Part shown: piece by piece, positions 7,790 to 16,884 of the stretch
Layout of the letters: each line of letters begins with the position of its first letter
Numbering within the stretch: the first letter of the stretch is position 1
From: Ascidiimonas aurantiaca
GTDB lineage: Bacteria; Bacteroidota; Bacteroidia; Flavobacteriales; Flavobacteriaceae
DNA: 64,000 bases
Direction: 5' to 3'
Assembly (NCBI RefSeq): GCF_037646345.1
Contig: NZ_JBBEWR010000004.1
Location: forward strand, 62,001-126,000
The notes under the pieces: model-generated
Database searches by the model: none
What the model was told of the DNA's origin: nothing
The model's input: the letters and a program-made list of their open reading frames with translations, nothing else
Made by a program: the position numbers and the translations under genes

Positions 7790-8842
7790 CTACACATCGT
7801 CATAATCAATACGAACGCGATCAGTAAGTACATGAGCCTGACAGGTAAGAATGAGCCCTTCTGCGATCTCACTATCTGTTAGTATCTGATTTTTTACCAT
7901 TTCGGCCTTACCTTCGGTAATGCGGGCAATACAGCTGCTGCAAATTCCTCCCTGGCAGGAATAGGGCGCATCTATACCTTTTTCCAGTACAGCATCCAGT
8001 ACGAGTTTGGAAGTATCCATAGTAAAAGAAGTTTCCTCATCGTCCAGAATGACTGTTATTTGTGTTTTTCCCTCCGGTAATTTTTCCGGTGTCCCTTCTT
8101 CAACAGGTGTAGAGAACAATTCAAATTTAATAGCACTTTCATCAATACCATGCTCTTTAAGAGTATCTGAAACAGTATTGATCATTTCTTCGGGGCCGCA
8201 CAGGTAAAAAGCTTCAAACAACCGTTCTTTATGCTTATTCTTAAGTATAAAATTTACCGTAGAGCGTTCTATACGCCCAAAAAGAGCTTCCGGTTCCTGC
8301 GAACGGCTATATACAAAATGCACTTTTAATCTTTCAGGGTACTCTTTGGTAAGTTCTATGATCTCATCATAAAACATTGTTTCGGTAAGGCTTTTATTTC
8401 CATAAATCAATACAAACCTGCTTTTGGGTTCATCCCTAAGCACGGTTTTCATGATACTCATAATAGGAGTAATACCACTACCTGCCGCGAAAGCAGCTAT
8501 ATTTCTGCTTTTGGATGCATCGGGTTTAAATGTAAAACGCCCTTCCGGCGGATGCACTTCCCATACATCGCCCACTTTAAGGTCTGTGTTTGCATAACGG
8601 GAAAACGTACCATCCGGTGTTTTTTTTATGCCTACTTTAAGTACGCCTTCACCCGGGTCGGTACAAATTGAATAAGCACGGCGCAGCTCCTGCCCGTTCA
8701 ATTCTTTTTTAATAGTCAAATATTGTCCTGCATCAAACCGGAAATCAGCCATATGCGAACCGGGAACCGCAAAAGTTACTACTACCGAGTTGGGGGTAAT
8801 ACGTTCAATATTTTTTATCTTAAGAGAATGAAAAGATGTCAT
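7790..8842 (-). CDS. Ferredoxin--NADP(H) reductase family oxidoreductase with C-terminal 2Fe-2S domain (PaaE-like)
   Basis: An FAD-binding ferredoxin-reductase fold is followed by a plant-type [2Fe-2S] ferredoxin domain. The flavin motif RRAYSICT lies near residue 53, the NAD(P) motif AAGSGITPIMSI near 120, and the cluster ligands are CxxxxCxxC (SCQGGICSSC) plus a distal cysteine (LTCQAHV). This is the architecture of phenylacetyl-CoA oxygenase reductase PaaE and related Bacteroidota enzymes. No paa genes are nearby, so it is likely a general electron-transfer reductase. A start 48 bases further upstream (8890) is rejected: it would lie at the -33 position of the promoter at 8858-8890, and MTSFHSLKIKNI aligns better with the family. 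The product is then 350 residues. Confidence 0.9.
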   Translation of the reverse strand: MTSFHSLKIKNIERITPNSVVVTFAVPGSHMADFRFDAGQYLTIKKELNGQELRRAYSICTDPGEGVLKVGIKKTPDGTFSRYANTDLKVGDVWEVHPPEGRFTFKPDASKSRNIAAFAAGSGITPIMSIMKTVLRDEPKSRFVLIYGNKSLTETMFYDEIIELTKEYPERLKVHFVYSRSQEPEALFGRIERSTVNFILKNKHKERLFEAFYLCGPEEMINTVSDTLKEHGIDESAIKFELFSTPVEEGTPEKLPEGKTQITVILDDEETSFTMDTSKLVLDAVLEKGIDAPYSCQGGICSSCIARITEGKAEMVKNQILTDSEIAEGLILTCQAHVLTDRVRIDYDDV

Positions 8843-8857
8843 TTGGCAATTTTTGAT

Positions 8858-8890
8858 CAAAAATAAGAAACTTGGAACGGATTGTAACAA
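8858..8890 (-). promoter_or_regulatory. Promoter of the reductase gene
   Basis: On the minus strand TTG (8888-8890) is spaced 22 bases from a perfect -7 element TATTTTTG (8858-8865). The predicted transcript start near 8851 is about 9 bases before the ATG at 8842 and rules out the upstream start codon. Confidence 0.65.
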
Positions 8891-8948
8891 ACAGTAGTAA
8901 CTTTATACTAATACCGTACAATTAACACAAGTACCAATCAACTATCTT

Positions 8949-10436
8949 ATGTTTACACACTTCATTTCACTTCAGTGGAAGTCCTTTTTTCGATCGGCCA
9001 GTGTTGGAAAAAGTATAGGTCTTCGCATTTTAATGGGTTTTCTGGTAATTTATTTTGGCCTTGTTTTCTTAGGCCTCGGGTTTGGATTGTTCCCCCTGCT
9101 TAAAAAAACACTTCCTGATCAAGACCCGCTAAAAATTGTCAACAGCTTCATCATTGTCTGGATCGGTTTTGAATTGCTATTCCGTTTTTTTATGCAGACC
9201 CTTCCTGTAATGGATATTAAACCTTTAATGCCCATACCAGTTAGAAAAGGGAAAGTAGTACATTATGTTCTGCTCAGGGCTTTCGTTTCATTTTTCAATG
9301 TTCTTCCGTTGTTGGGAATCATTCCTTTTGCTATTATGTGTGCTGTAGAAGGAGGGTACGGGGCCGTAAATATGGCAGGCTGGACATTTGCTATCTTTTT
9401 TCTGATACTTACAGTAAATTACACCAATTTTATCATAAAAAAGAAATTTGCTGAGAACCTTAAGGCGTTTTTACCATTTGTTTTGGTAGCGGTAGCCTTC
9501 TTTGTGCTTGAATACTTTGAAATATTTAAGCTAAGCAAATGGGTCGGCAGTCTTATGGATGTGTTGGTAGCCAATCCGGTTTGGGTTGTAATACCTTTAG
9601 TTATGGTAGTGGTGATGTATTTCTGGAATTATAACTTTCTTAAAAAGAACTTTTATCTGGATGTATCTCTAAAAACCAAAACGCAGGAGGCAAGTACTAC
9701 CGATCTCAGCTGGACCCGCAGGTTTGGTGATATAGCGCCTTTCCTTCAACAGGACATAAAATTAATATGGCGTAATAAAAGACCGCGAACTACTATTTGG
9801 CTGGCATTTATTTTGTTGGCATATGGTCTTATTTTTTACCCTCAGGACGTATATCACAATGAAATGCCCGTGATGTTTGTATTTGTAGGTATTTTTGTTA
9901 CCGGTATTTTTATGATAAACTTTGGCCAGTTCATACCGGCCTGGGACAGTAGCTATTACTCCATGATGATGTCTCAGAACATACCTCTGCGAAAGTACCT
10001 GGCCTCTAAGTTGGGCTTGATGACTTTTAGCGTTATTGTTTTGTATATTTTAAGTACTCCGTACGTGTATTTTGGATGGAATATATTGTGGCTGAATACC
10101 GCATGTGCTGTTTACAACATTGGTATCAATATTCCGGTACTCCTCTACGCAGGGTCATTTAACCGAAAACGCATTGATCTGGAGAAAAGCCCCTTTATGA
10201 ATTATCAGGGTACCGGAGCCGCGCAATGGCTGGTTAGCCTGCCCTTAATGTTGCTCCCTATGGGTATATGGTTCCTTATCTATAAACTTTTCTCGGCAGA
10301 AATCGCCACCGGAGTTTTACTGGGTCTGGGTATTTTAGGTTTACTGGTAAAAGATTACCTGATGAACCTTATTACGGCTTCTTATCGTAAAAACAAGTAT
10401 GCCATGATTAACGGATTTAAACAACAGGGAGAATAA
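8949..10436 (+). CDS. DUF5687 ABC transporter permease
   Basis: This 495-residue protein has about 10-12 predicted membrane segments and resembles DUF5687, a Bacteroidota ABC permease family paired with a separate ATPase. The ATPase gene follows 28 bases downstream. Cytosolic loops are basic and the central loop near residues 240-285 (KTKTQEASTTDLSW...) probably contacts the ATPase. The substrate is unknown. The pair lies about 1.2 kb from the Cys-rich peptide array, but it lacks a C39 peptidase domain, so a role in exporting those peptides is only a possibility. Confidence 0.8.
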   Translation: MFTHFISLQWKSFFRSASVGKSIGLRILMGFLVIYFGLVFLGLGFGLFPLLKKTLPDQDPLKIVNSFIIVWIGFELLFRFFMQTLPVMDIKPLMPIPVRKGKVVHYVLLRAFVSFFNVLPLLGIIPFAIMCAVEGGYGAVNMAGWTFAIFFLILTVNYTNFIIKKKFAENLKAFLPFVLVAVAFFVLEYFEIFKLSKWVGSLMDVLVANPVWVVIPLVMVVVMYFWNYNFLKKNFYLDVSLKTKTQEASTTDLSWTRRFGDIAPFLQQDIKLIWRNKRPRTTIWLAFILLAYGLIFYPQDVYHNEMPVMFVFVGIFVTGIFMINFGQFIPAWDSSYYSMMMSQNIPLRKYLASKLGLMTFSVIVLYILSTPYVYFGWNILWLNTACAVYNIGINIPVLLYAGSFNRKRIDLEKSPFMNYQGTGAAQWLVSLPLMLLPMGIWFLIYKLFSAEIATGVLLGLGILGLLVKDYLMNLITASYRKNKYAMINGFKQQGE

Positions 10437-10464
10437 CTTTTTATTTTAAAATAAAACACACATT

Positions 10465-11160
10465 ATGATATCAGTACATAATCTTACAAAAAAATACGGT
10501 CAAAATACAGTTTTGAACATAGAACAGCTTGACATACCGCAAGGGCAAAGTTTTGGTCTGGTAGGTAATAACGGAGCAGGAAAAACCACTTTTTTCAGTC
10601 TTTTACTCGATCTTATTCGTCCTACTACCGGCTATATTGAGAGCTTCGAGGTAAAAGTTAATGAGAGTGAAGCGTGGAAACCGGGAACGGCTGCCTTTAT
10701 AGATGAGAGCTTTCTCATTGGGTACCTTACTCCCGAAGAGTATTTTTATTTCATAGGTGATTTAAGAGGCCATAACAAAGCCGATATTGATGCCCTTATA
10801 GCCCAGTTTGAAGAGTTTTTTAACGGGGAGGTGACAGGGCGTAAGAAATACCTTCGCGACCTTTCCAAAGGAAACCAGAAAAAAGCCGGTATTGTGGCTT
10901 CTTTTATAGGTAATCCACAGGTCATAATTCTCGATGAGCCTTTTGCCAACTTAGACCCCACCACACAAATACGACTCAAGAAAATAATAAAAGAGCTTAC
11001 CGAAAATAAGGATATCACTGTACTTATATCGAGCCATGACCTTATTCATGTAACTGAAGTATGTGAGCGTATCGTGGTTCTCAATAAAGGAGAGGTCGTA
11101 AAAGATATCCAAACTTCTGCCGAAACACTTAAAGAACTGGAAGCCTTTTTTGCAGGATAA
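10465..11160 (+). CDS. ABC transporter ATP-binding protein
   Basis: This 231-residue nucleotide-binding subunit pairs with the DUF5687 permease. Walker A is GNNGAGKTT (34-42), the signature is LSKGNQ (133-138, a variant of LSGGQ), Walker B is VIILDEP (153-159) and the switch histidine is H191 in SSHDL. It is a minimal ABC-2-type ATPase without extra domains. It ends just before a strong terminator, closing a two-gene transcription unit. Confidence 0.93.
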   Translation: MISVHNLTKKYGQNTVLNIEQLDIPQGQSFGLVGNNGAGKTTFFSLLLDLIRPTTGYIESFEVKVNESEAWKPGTAAFIDESFLIGYLTPEEYFYFIGDLRGHNKADIDALIAQFEEFFNGEVTGRKKYLRDLSKGNQKKAGIVASFIGNPQVIILDEPFANLDPTTQIRLKKIIKELTENKDITVLISSHDLIHVTEVCERIVVLNKGEVVKDIQTSAETLKELEAFFAG

Positions 11161-11182
11161 ACTCTTCTACCCCATTTATACA

Positions 11183-11208
11183 AAAAAGCCCTTTTTTAAG
11201 GGCTTTTT
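11183..11208 (+). terminator. Intrinsic terminator after the ABC transporter unit
   Basis: A perfect 11-bp stem AAAAAGCCCTT / AAGGGCTTTTT encloses a TTTT loop and is followed by an AT-rich tail. It separates the ABC genes from sprE. Confidence 0.88.
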
Positions 11209-11256
11209 ATATTTTTACTTCAAAAGCTGCGTATTTTTCCTATTTGGAATACTAAA

Positions 11257-13833
11257 TTGCAAACTTTTAAGTTAACAAAGCACAAGCTTTTTTCATTGAA
11301 AAAATCGTTTAACATATGGGTTATTGCCTTACTGGTACTCTTGTGGAGCTGCTCCACGAGAAAAGACGCTTTTGTAAATCGTAACTGGCATGCCCTCAAT
11401 ACCAAATACAACGTATTGTATAATGGTAAAGAAGCGTTGGAAGAGGGAACCGAGACGCTGCAACGTACCTACAGAGATAATTATTGGGAAATACTACCGG
11501 TAGAGCGGTTAGACATCAAAGAAGAAATCATACTTCCGGGAACCGAGACTAATCCTAATTTCGAAAGAGCTGAGGAAAAAGCAACCAAGGCCATTCAAAA
11601 ACGCAGTATGAATATTAAGAACCGAGAGCGCAATCCGCAAACGGATGAAGCATTTTTACTGTTGGGTAAGGCCCGTTATTACGATCAGCGTTTTGTGCCT
11701 GCTCTGGAAGCATTTAATTACATTCTCTACAAATACCCCGATAGCGATAAAATAGGAGACGCCAAAGTATGGCGGGAAAAAACCAACCTTCGCCTTTTTA
11801 ATGAAGAGCTTGCACTTAAAAATTTAAAACGCCTGTTGCGACAGGAAAAGCTCAGGGACCAAACATATGCCGATGCCACCGCCATAATGGCCCAGGCCTA
11901 TATTAATCTTAAACAACTGGACAGTGCCGTAAAAAAACTGAGAGTTGCCGCCGCATATACCAGAAAAAATGAAGAAAAGGGTCGCTATCATTATATTGTA
12001 GGCCAGCTTTATAATGAATTGGGTCATAAGGACAGTGCCAATATGGCTTTCGATAAAGTAATCGCACTCAACAGAAAATCACCCCGCAGGTACATGATCA
12101 ATGCCCATATGGAAAAGGCAAAAAACTTTGACCCGGCCTCAGAAGATAAAGAAATGATGCTTGAACTTCTCAATAAACTTGCCAATAATAGAGAAAACCG
12201 CCCGTTTCTGGATAGAATATACCGTCAGTTAGCAATGTTTCACTTAAACCAGGATTCCATACCCCTGGCTATAGATTATTTTAACAGGTCACTTAGAGTT
12301 AACTCCCCGGATACCTACCTTAATGCACTTAATTATGAAAATCTGGCTGCTATTAACTTTGAAGACACCCAGTATAAAATAGCCGGAGCATATTATGATA
12401 GTACACTTACCAACCTGGAAGAGAATACCCGTAAGTACCGGTTAATATTTAAGAAGAGAACCAACCTGGAAGATGTTATCAAGTATGAGACCATTGCTCA
12501 GGCAAATGACAGTATCATTCACGTTGCCGAACTACCTGATGAAGAGCGTACGGCCTATTTTGAAAAATATATTGCTGACCTAAAAGCTAAAAAGGAAGCA
12601 GAGGAAAAAGAAGCCGAAAAAAGAAGTGCAGATACCGGTATTGCTTCAGGGTTCAATACCGCGGGGAATGCCGAAGAAAGTGACCGCTTTTACTTTTACA
12701 ATATAAACATTGTAGGATATGGAAAGAATGACTTTCGGCAAAAATGGGGACAACGCCCTTTAGAAGACAACTGGCGTCTTTCCGATAAAACCGTTATGGA
12801 AGACAACAGGCTTAATACAGAAGGTCTGGCTGCTAATACCTCAAATGAAGATATATACGATATAGCTACGTATATGGACAAGTTGCCCAATGAAACACAA
12901 TTAGACAGTATTCGAAAAGAAAGAGACTTTGCATACTATCAATTAGGACTTATTTATAAAGAGAAACTTAAAGAGTACACTCTGGCGGCCGGCCGCCTGG
13001 AAACCCTTCTTGAAAATAATCCCGAAGAAAAACTAGTTCTGCCTGCTAAATACAATTTATATAAGATCTATCAGATCACAGGTAACGACACCGGTACATT
13101 TAGTTTAAAACAGGAAATTATTGCCAATCATCCCGATTCCCGGTATGCAGAGTTACTTCAAAACCCCCAAGCTGTTCTTTCAGAAGATAAAGACAGCCCG
13201 GATGCACGATATACTGCATTGTATAAACAGTACCAGACACAAAATTATGAAGAAGTAATTGCGCTTGCAGAAAAATATGCGCGTACCTACAGCGGTGAAC
13301 CCATAGCAGTTAAGTTTGAACTTTTAAAGGCTAATGCCGCCGGAAGGCTCTATGGCCTGGAAACCTATAAAACTGCCCTAAATTACATTGCGCTTAACTA
13401 TCCTAATGATCCTTCCGGTAAAGAAGCAGACAGGATACTCAAAGAGTCTGTAAAGCAAATGGAAAACAGGGTGTTCATAGAAGACAGTATTTCTAAGGAA
13501 AATTGGAAACTGGTCTTTCCTTTTAACAGAAAAGATACCGCAGAGATCTCAAAACTTTATAAAAAAGTAGAGAAGGCCATTTCAGAGCTTCCTGCCAGAA
13601 ACCTGTACCTCTCTAAGGATGTATATACTACAGAGCAGATGTTTGTAGTAGTACATGGGCTTTTAAGTAAAGACCGTGCTTTAGGGCTGGAAGAACTGTT
13701 AAGAATCAATAAAGAGTACCTGATTGATCATGAGAATTTCGTACTTTTAACTTCCAATTATAAAATAGTTCAAATTCACAAAAATCTGGCCGATTATCTG
13801 AAAAAAGAGAATTCCCTTAACCCTATAAATTAA
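11257..13833 (+). CDS. sprE: Type IX secretion / gliding motility TPR lipoprotein SprE (PorW)
   Basis: SprE/PorW is a lipoprotein needed for type IX secretion and gliding in Bacteroidota. The 858 residues start with a basic segment, a hydrophobic stretch and a lipobox ending LLWSC (C32), then the family's NRNWHALNTKYNVLYNG block, then arrays of tetratricopeptide-like helices to the C-terminus. The size matches the family. There is no ATG: translation starts at TTG, either 11257 or 11296 (the second leaves a shorter, more typical signal peptide). Bactofilin and the ATP synthase genes follow after 7 bases, and this order is, to my knowledge, conserved in the family. Confidence 0.9.
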   Translation: MQTFKLTKHKLFSLKKSFNIWVIALLVLLWSCSTRKDAFVNRNWHALNTKYNVLYNGKEALEEGTETLQRTYRDNYWEILPVERLDIKEEIILPGTETNPNFERAEEKATKAIQKRSMNIKNRERNPQTDEAFLLLGKARYYDQRFVPALEAFNYILYKYPDSDKIGDAKVWREKTNLRLFNEELALKNLKRLLRQEKLRDQTYADATAIMAQAYINLKQLDSAVKKLRVAAAYTRKNEEKGRYHYIVGQLYNELGHKDSANMAFDKVIALNRKSPRRYMINAHMEKAKNFDPASEDKEMMLELLNKLANNRENRPFLDRIYRQLAMFHLNQDSIPLAIDYFNRSLRVNSPDTYLNALNYENLAAINFEDTQYKIAGAYYDSTLTNLEENTRKYRLIFKKRTNLEDVIKYETIAQANDSIIHVAELPDEERTAYFEKYIADLKAKKEAEEKEAEKRSADTGIASGFNTAGNAEESDRFYFYNINIVGYGKNDFRQKWGQRPLEDNWRLSDKTVMEDNRLNTEGLAANTSNEDIYDIATYMDKLPNETQLDSIRKERDFAYYQLGLIYKEKLKEYTLAAGRLETLLENNPEEKLVLPAKYNLYKIYQITGNDTGTFSLKQEIIANHPDSRYAELLQNPQAVLSEDKDSPDARYTALYKQYQTQNYEEVIALAEKYARTYSGEPIAVKFELLKANAAGRLYGLETYKTALNYIALNYPNDPSGKEADRILKESVKQMENRVFIEDSISKENWKLVFPFNRKDTAEISKLYKKVEKAISELPARNLYLSKDVYTTEQMFVVVHGLLSKDRALGLEELLRINKEYLIDHENFVLLTSNYKIVQIHKNLADYLKKENSLNPIN

Positions 13834-13840
13834 AGCTCAT

Positions 13841-14257
13841 ATGTTTTCAGAAAACAAAAAAAGTGTAATAACAGAAGTATCCGGACAACCTAACAGAATA
13901 GGTCAGAACACCAAGATAAAAGGAGATATCATTTCTGAAGGTGATTTCCGGATAGATGGTGAACTTAACGGCAGTGTTAAAACTTCGGGAAAAGTGGTAA
14001 TTGGTAAAGACGGTTCTATTACAGGAAAAGTAGAGTGCGTAAATGCCGATATTGAAGGCCGTTTTTCCGGAGAATTATTCGTTTCCAATGTGCTATCCCT
14101 TAAAACAACCGCAGATATTGAAGGTGATGTGGTAGTTGCCAAACTGGCCATAGAACCAGGCGCCACCTTTAACGCTACCTGTAATATGAGAAGCGGGCAC
14201 GCTGCTGCTACCAAAAAAGTTAAAAATGAGCAGCCAAAAACCGAAAAAACCATTTAA
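13841..14257 (+). CDS. Bactofilin (polymer-forming cytoskeletal protein)
   Basis: This 138-residue protein has a central bactofilin beta-helix (residues about 18-110) built of short repeats with G, V and I at regular spacing (for example GDIISEGDFRIDGELNGSV). Flexible charged tails flank it. Bactofilins form nucleotide-free filaments at the inner membrane. The last 32 bases overlap the start of atpZ in another frame, so the two are probably translationally coupled. The overlap places bactofilin in the same transcript as the ATP synthase. Confidence 0.92.
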   Translation: MFSENKKSVITEVSGQPNRIGQNTKIKGDIISEGDFRIDGELNGSVKTSGKVVIGKDGSITGKVECVNADIEGRFSGELFVSNVLSLKTTADIEGDVVVAKLAIEPGATFNATCNMRSGHAAATKKVKNEQPKTEKTI

Positions 14258-14447
14258 TCACTATATAATCCTAACCGGTATTGCCCTGCAAATGGGCATT
14301 ACCGTGTATCTTGCTTCCTGGCTTGGCAAATGGCTGGATCGAACCTATAATCCTGAAGGCAGAGCTTATACTATTGTGCTTACTCTATTGGGTGTGGGTA
14401 TAGCTCTTTTTAATGTACTCAGGCAAACCAATAAATTGAACAAATAG
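14226..14447 (+). CDS. atpZ: AtpZ/AtpI family ATP synthase accessory protein
   Basis: This small protein of 73 residues has two membrane helices around a GKWLD motif, as in AtpZ/AtpI proteins that accompany F0F1 genes and may help c-ring assembly or Mg/Ca entry. It overlaps the bactofilin gene by 32 bases and lies 2 bases before the next gene. Its role here is from family knowledge and position. Confidence 0.85.
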   Translation: MSSQKPKKPFNHYIILTGIALQMGITVYLASWLGKWLDRTYNPEGRAYTIVLTLLGVGIALFNVLRQTNKLNK

Positions 14448-14449
14448 CA

Positions 14450-14836
14450 GTGAACAAAACAATACTGGGCTTTTTCATTAAGTTACTGGTGGGCGTATCC
14501 TTGGTATTCTGCCTGCATCTTTTTATATTACATTCGCTTTCCTATCCCCTATGGGCAGATAGGATTTTACTTTCATACCTGATTAATTTTCTGTTGGCAT
14601 TTTTTATTTTGTTCAGTATTTTTAGCCTGCGTAATACCTTTAGAGAGCAGTTGGGGTTTATTTTTATGGGAGGTAGCCTGTTAAAATTTCTCTTCTTTTT
14701 TCTTCTTTTTTACCCTGTTTACAAGGCAGATGGAGACGCTTCTGGATATGAGTTTGCCGCTTTTTTTGTACCGTATCTCACCTGTCTTATAATCGAGTTT
14801 CCCGATTTAATTAAAATACTTCGCAACAACGGTTAA
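14450..14836 (+). CDS. DUF6168-like membrane protein between atpZ and atpB
   Basis: This 128-residue protein starts at GTG and has about four membrane segments. It sits where many bacteria encode AtpI, and from memory it resembles DUF6168 of Flavobacteriia. It has no catalytic motif. By position it may help assemble the F0 sector, which is inference. It begins 2 bases after atpZ stops. Confidence 0.7.
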   Translation: MNKTILGFFIKLLVGVSLVFCLHLFILHSLSYPLWADRILLSYLINFLLAFFILFSIFSLRNTFREQLGFIFMGGSLLKFLFFFLLFYPVYKADGDASGYEFAAFFVPYLTCLIIEFPDLIKILRNNG

Positions 14837-14891
14837 ACTCCTTGAATTTCAGCATAAAAAACAAGGGAGAACAAACCCTTAAAATTGTTTT

Positions 14892-14919
14892 TTGATTTTA
14901 AGATAAAAGCGTACATTTG
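14892..14919 (+). promoter_or_regulatory. Promoter in front of atpB
   Basis: TTG (14892-14894) is spaced 17 bases from a perfect -7 element TACATTTG (14912-14919). Transcription would begin near 14926, 30 bases before the ATG at 14956. This gives the core ATP synthase genes their own promoter apart from the upstream bactofilin/atpZ transcript, and it argues against the in-frame start at 14917, which overlaps the -7 element. Confidence 0.75.
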
Positions 14920-14955
14920 CACCGATTTTTAGGCCACCGAATTTATTTGTGCACT

Positions 14956-16071
14956 ATGCAAAGAAAAATTTTATCAAAATTAATGCTGGCGGCGATTTTG
15001 CTGCTTAGTTTTAATGCTTTTGGAGGAGATAAGGACAAAGAAGCCCCCGCAGGAGATAAAGATACAAAGAAACAGGAGATCAAAGAATACATTAATCACC
15101 ACCTTAAGGATTCACACGATTTCAGTTTATATTCTTATACAAATGATTCAGGAGAACATGTTTACATTGGTTTTCCGTTGCCTGTAATACTCTGGGATGA
15201 AGGGTTAAAATTCTTTTCATCAGGTAAGTTCCATCACGGAGAAGAGATTGTAGAGGCAGGAGGGATGCACTACCGTTTATACCACGGCAAAATTTATCGT
15301 ACCGATGCACAGGGTACTATTAATTACGATGAAGATCATCACCCCACCAATGTAAAGCCATTGGATCTTTCCATTACCAAAAGTGTGTTCATGATCCTTA
15401 TTACAGGGCTTTTAATGATACTTTTATTCAGGGGCCTTGCCAGATCATATGCCAATAATCAGGGTATTGCCAAAGGTGTAGGAAGATTCTTTGAGCCCAT
15501 TATTTTATATGTAAGAGATGATATTGCCATTGCCAATATTGGAGAGAAGCATTACAAAAAGTACATGCCCTTTTTACTTACCATCTTTTTCTTTATATGG
15601 TTCTTAAATATGTTTGGGCTTACCCCGTTTGGGGTTAATGTTACCGGAAACATAGCTATAACCTTTTCACTGGCTATACTTACGTTCCTTATTACAAATT
15701 TTACAGGTACTAAAGATTACTGGTTACACTTGTTTGACCCTCTAGGTAATTCCATGCCCTGGTATGGTAAATTGCCTCTTTATATTATTTTGATTCCCAT
15801 TGAGATTTTGGGAATGTTCATTAAGCCTTTCTCACTCCTTATTCGTCTCTATGCCAACATGCAGGCAGGACACATTGTATTAATGAGCCTTATAGGGTTA
15901 ATGTTCATTTTTAAAAACTGGCTGGGAAGCCCGTTATCGTTTGTACTGGCATTTGCCATATCTCTTATAGAGGTTATGGTAGCCTTATTGCAGGCATATA
16001 TTTTTACCATGCTTTCTGCATTGTACTTTGGTTTTGCTTCCGAAGAGCATGCACATGAAGAAGCACATTAA
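14956..16071 (+). CDS. atpB: ATP synthase F0 subunit a
   Basis: Subunit a forms the proton half-channels of the F0 motor. The 371-residue product is longer than the 270 residues of E. coli, because a signal-like N-terminus and a hydrophilic His-rich periplasmic domain (about residues 25-150) precede the membrane helices, as in other Bacteroidota. The essential arginine helix reads LLIRLYANMQAGHIV. The C-terminus carries LIEVMVALLQAYIFTMLSALY. The start at 14956 is supported by the promoter just upstream. Confidence 0.95.
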   Translation: MQRKILSKLMLAAILLLSFNAFGGDKDKEAPAGDKDTKKQEIKEYINHHLKDSHDFSLYSYTNDSGEHVYIGFPLPVILWDEGLKFFSSGKFHHGEEIVEAGGMHYRLYHGKIYRTDAQGTINYDEDHHPTNVKPLDLSITKSVFMILITGLLMILLFRGLARSYANNQGIAKGVGRFFEPIILYVRDDIAIANIGEKHYKKYMPFLLTIFFFIWFLNMFGLTPFGVNVTGNIAITFSLAILTFLITNFTGTKDYWLHLFDPLGNSMPWYGKLPLYIILIPIEILGMFIKPFSLLIRLYANMQAGHIVLMSLIGLMFIFKNWLGSPLSFVLAFAISLIEVMVALLQAYIFTMLSALYFGFASEEHAHEEAH

Positions 16072-16104
16072 CATTGAATGTTTAATTTTTAAATACGAAT
16101 AATT

Positions 16105-16296
16105 ATGACAATTCCAGGAATCGTAGGTGCAGGTCTGGTAGTTATCGGTGTAGGTATCGGTATCGGACAGATTGGTGGTAGAGCAATGGATGCTATTGCC
16201 AGACAGCCTGAAGCATACGGAAAAATTCAAACAGCGATGCTTATTGCAGCAGCGTTGATTGAAGGTATCGGATTTGCTGCATTATTTGCAGTATAA
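16105..16296 (+). CDS. atpE: ATP synthase F0 subunit c
   Basis: This 63-residue hairpin proteolipid has a glycine-rich first helix (GVGIGIGQIGG), the polar loop RQPE and the ion-binding glutamate in AALIEGIGF. The Ser/Thr and Gln/Tyr ligands of sodium-type c-rings are absent by eye (the residue after Glu is Gly), so a proton-driven ring is likely. It lies 33 bases after atpB. Confidence 0.95.
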   Translation: MTIPGIVGAGLVVIGVGIGIGQIGGRAMDAIARQPEAYGKIQTAMLIAAALIEGIGFAALFAV

Positions 16297-16375
16297 CAAA
16301 AAAACAGAGGCTGCAACGGTTGGTTGCAGCCCTGTTTAAAAATTAAGCATTGCATTACAATAAAGACGTAACAAC

Positions 16376-16876
16376 ATGGAAAAGTTATTAGAAGAGTTTT
16401 CATTAGGATTGTTTTTTTGGCAGACCCTGCTTTTTATTTTGCTTTTTTTCCTGCTAAGGGCAGTAGCCTGGAAACCTATCCTAAAAGCAGTTAATGACCG
16501 TGAAGACGGCATAAAAGATGCCCTTGCCGCTGCAGAGAAGGCCCGTAAGGAAATGCAGAACATCAATGCAGATAACGAGCGTATTCTTAAAGAAGCCCGT
16601 GCAGAGAGAGAAATTATCCTTAAAGAGGCTCGTGAAATAAAAGATAAAATTATTTCTGATGCCAAAGAGAGTGCCCAGACAGAGGCAGACAAAATAATAA
16701 AACAGGCGCAGGAAGCTATTGAAAGCGAAAAGTTGGCGGCTGTGGCAGATCTTAAAAATCAGGTAGCTATACTTTCTGTTGACATTGCAGAAAAAGTTAT
16801 GAAAGAAGCCCTTGCCGATAAGAAGAAACAGCTTTCAATGGTAGAAGATATGTTGGGTGAAGTAACCCTAAATTAA
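16376..16876 (+). CDS. atpF: ATP synthase F0 subunit b
   Basis: Subunit b is the peripheral stalk that links F0 to the F1 head. The 166 residues have one N-terminal membrane helix (about 10-30) and a long charged coiled coil, the usual size and shape. It begins 79 bases after atpE and ends 8 bases before atpH. A TGCAACGGTTGGTTGCA-like inverted sequence in the preceding gap (16311-16328) may tune expression after the abundant c subunit. Confidence 0.95.
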   Translation: MEKLLEEFSLGLFFWQTLLFILLFFLLRAVAWKPILKAVNDREDGIKDALAAAEKARKEMQNINADNERILKEARAEREIILKEAREIKDKIISDAKESAQTEADKIIKQAQEAIESEKLAAVADLKNQVAILSVDIAEKVMKEALADKKKQLSMVEDMLGEVTLN

Positions 16877-16884
16877 TAAAGGAT

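Noticed and set aside
8949..11160. ABC genes as the exporter of the Cys-rich peptides
   Set aside because: No C39 peptidase domain is present and the reductase gene lies between; DUF5687 pairs occur widely without such peptides.
14917..14955. Upstream in-frame start for atpB
   Set aside because: It overlaps the -7 promoter element TACATTTG, so it would not be transcribed from that promoter.
16105..16296. A sodium-type ATP synthase c-ring
   Set aside because: The residue after the ion-binding Glu is Gly rather than Ser/Thr and the Gln/Tyr ligands of sodium rings are not in place by eye, so proton use is more likely.
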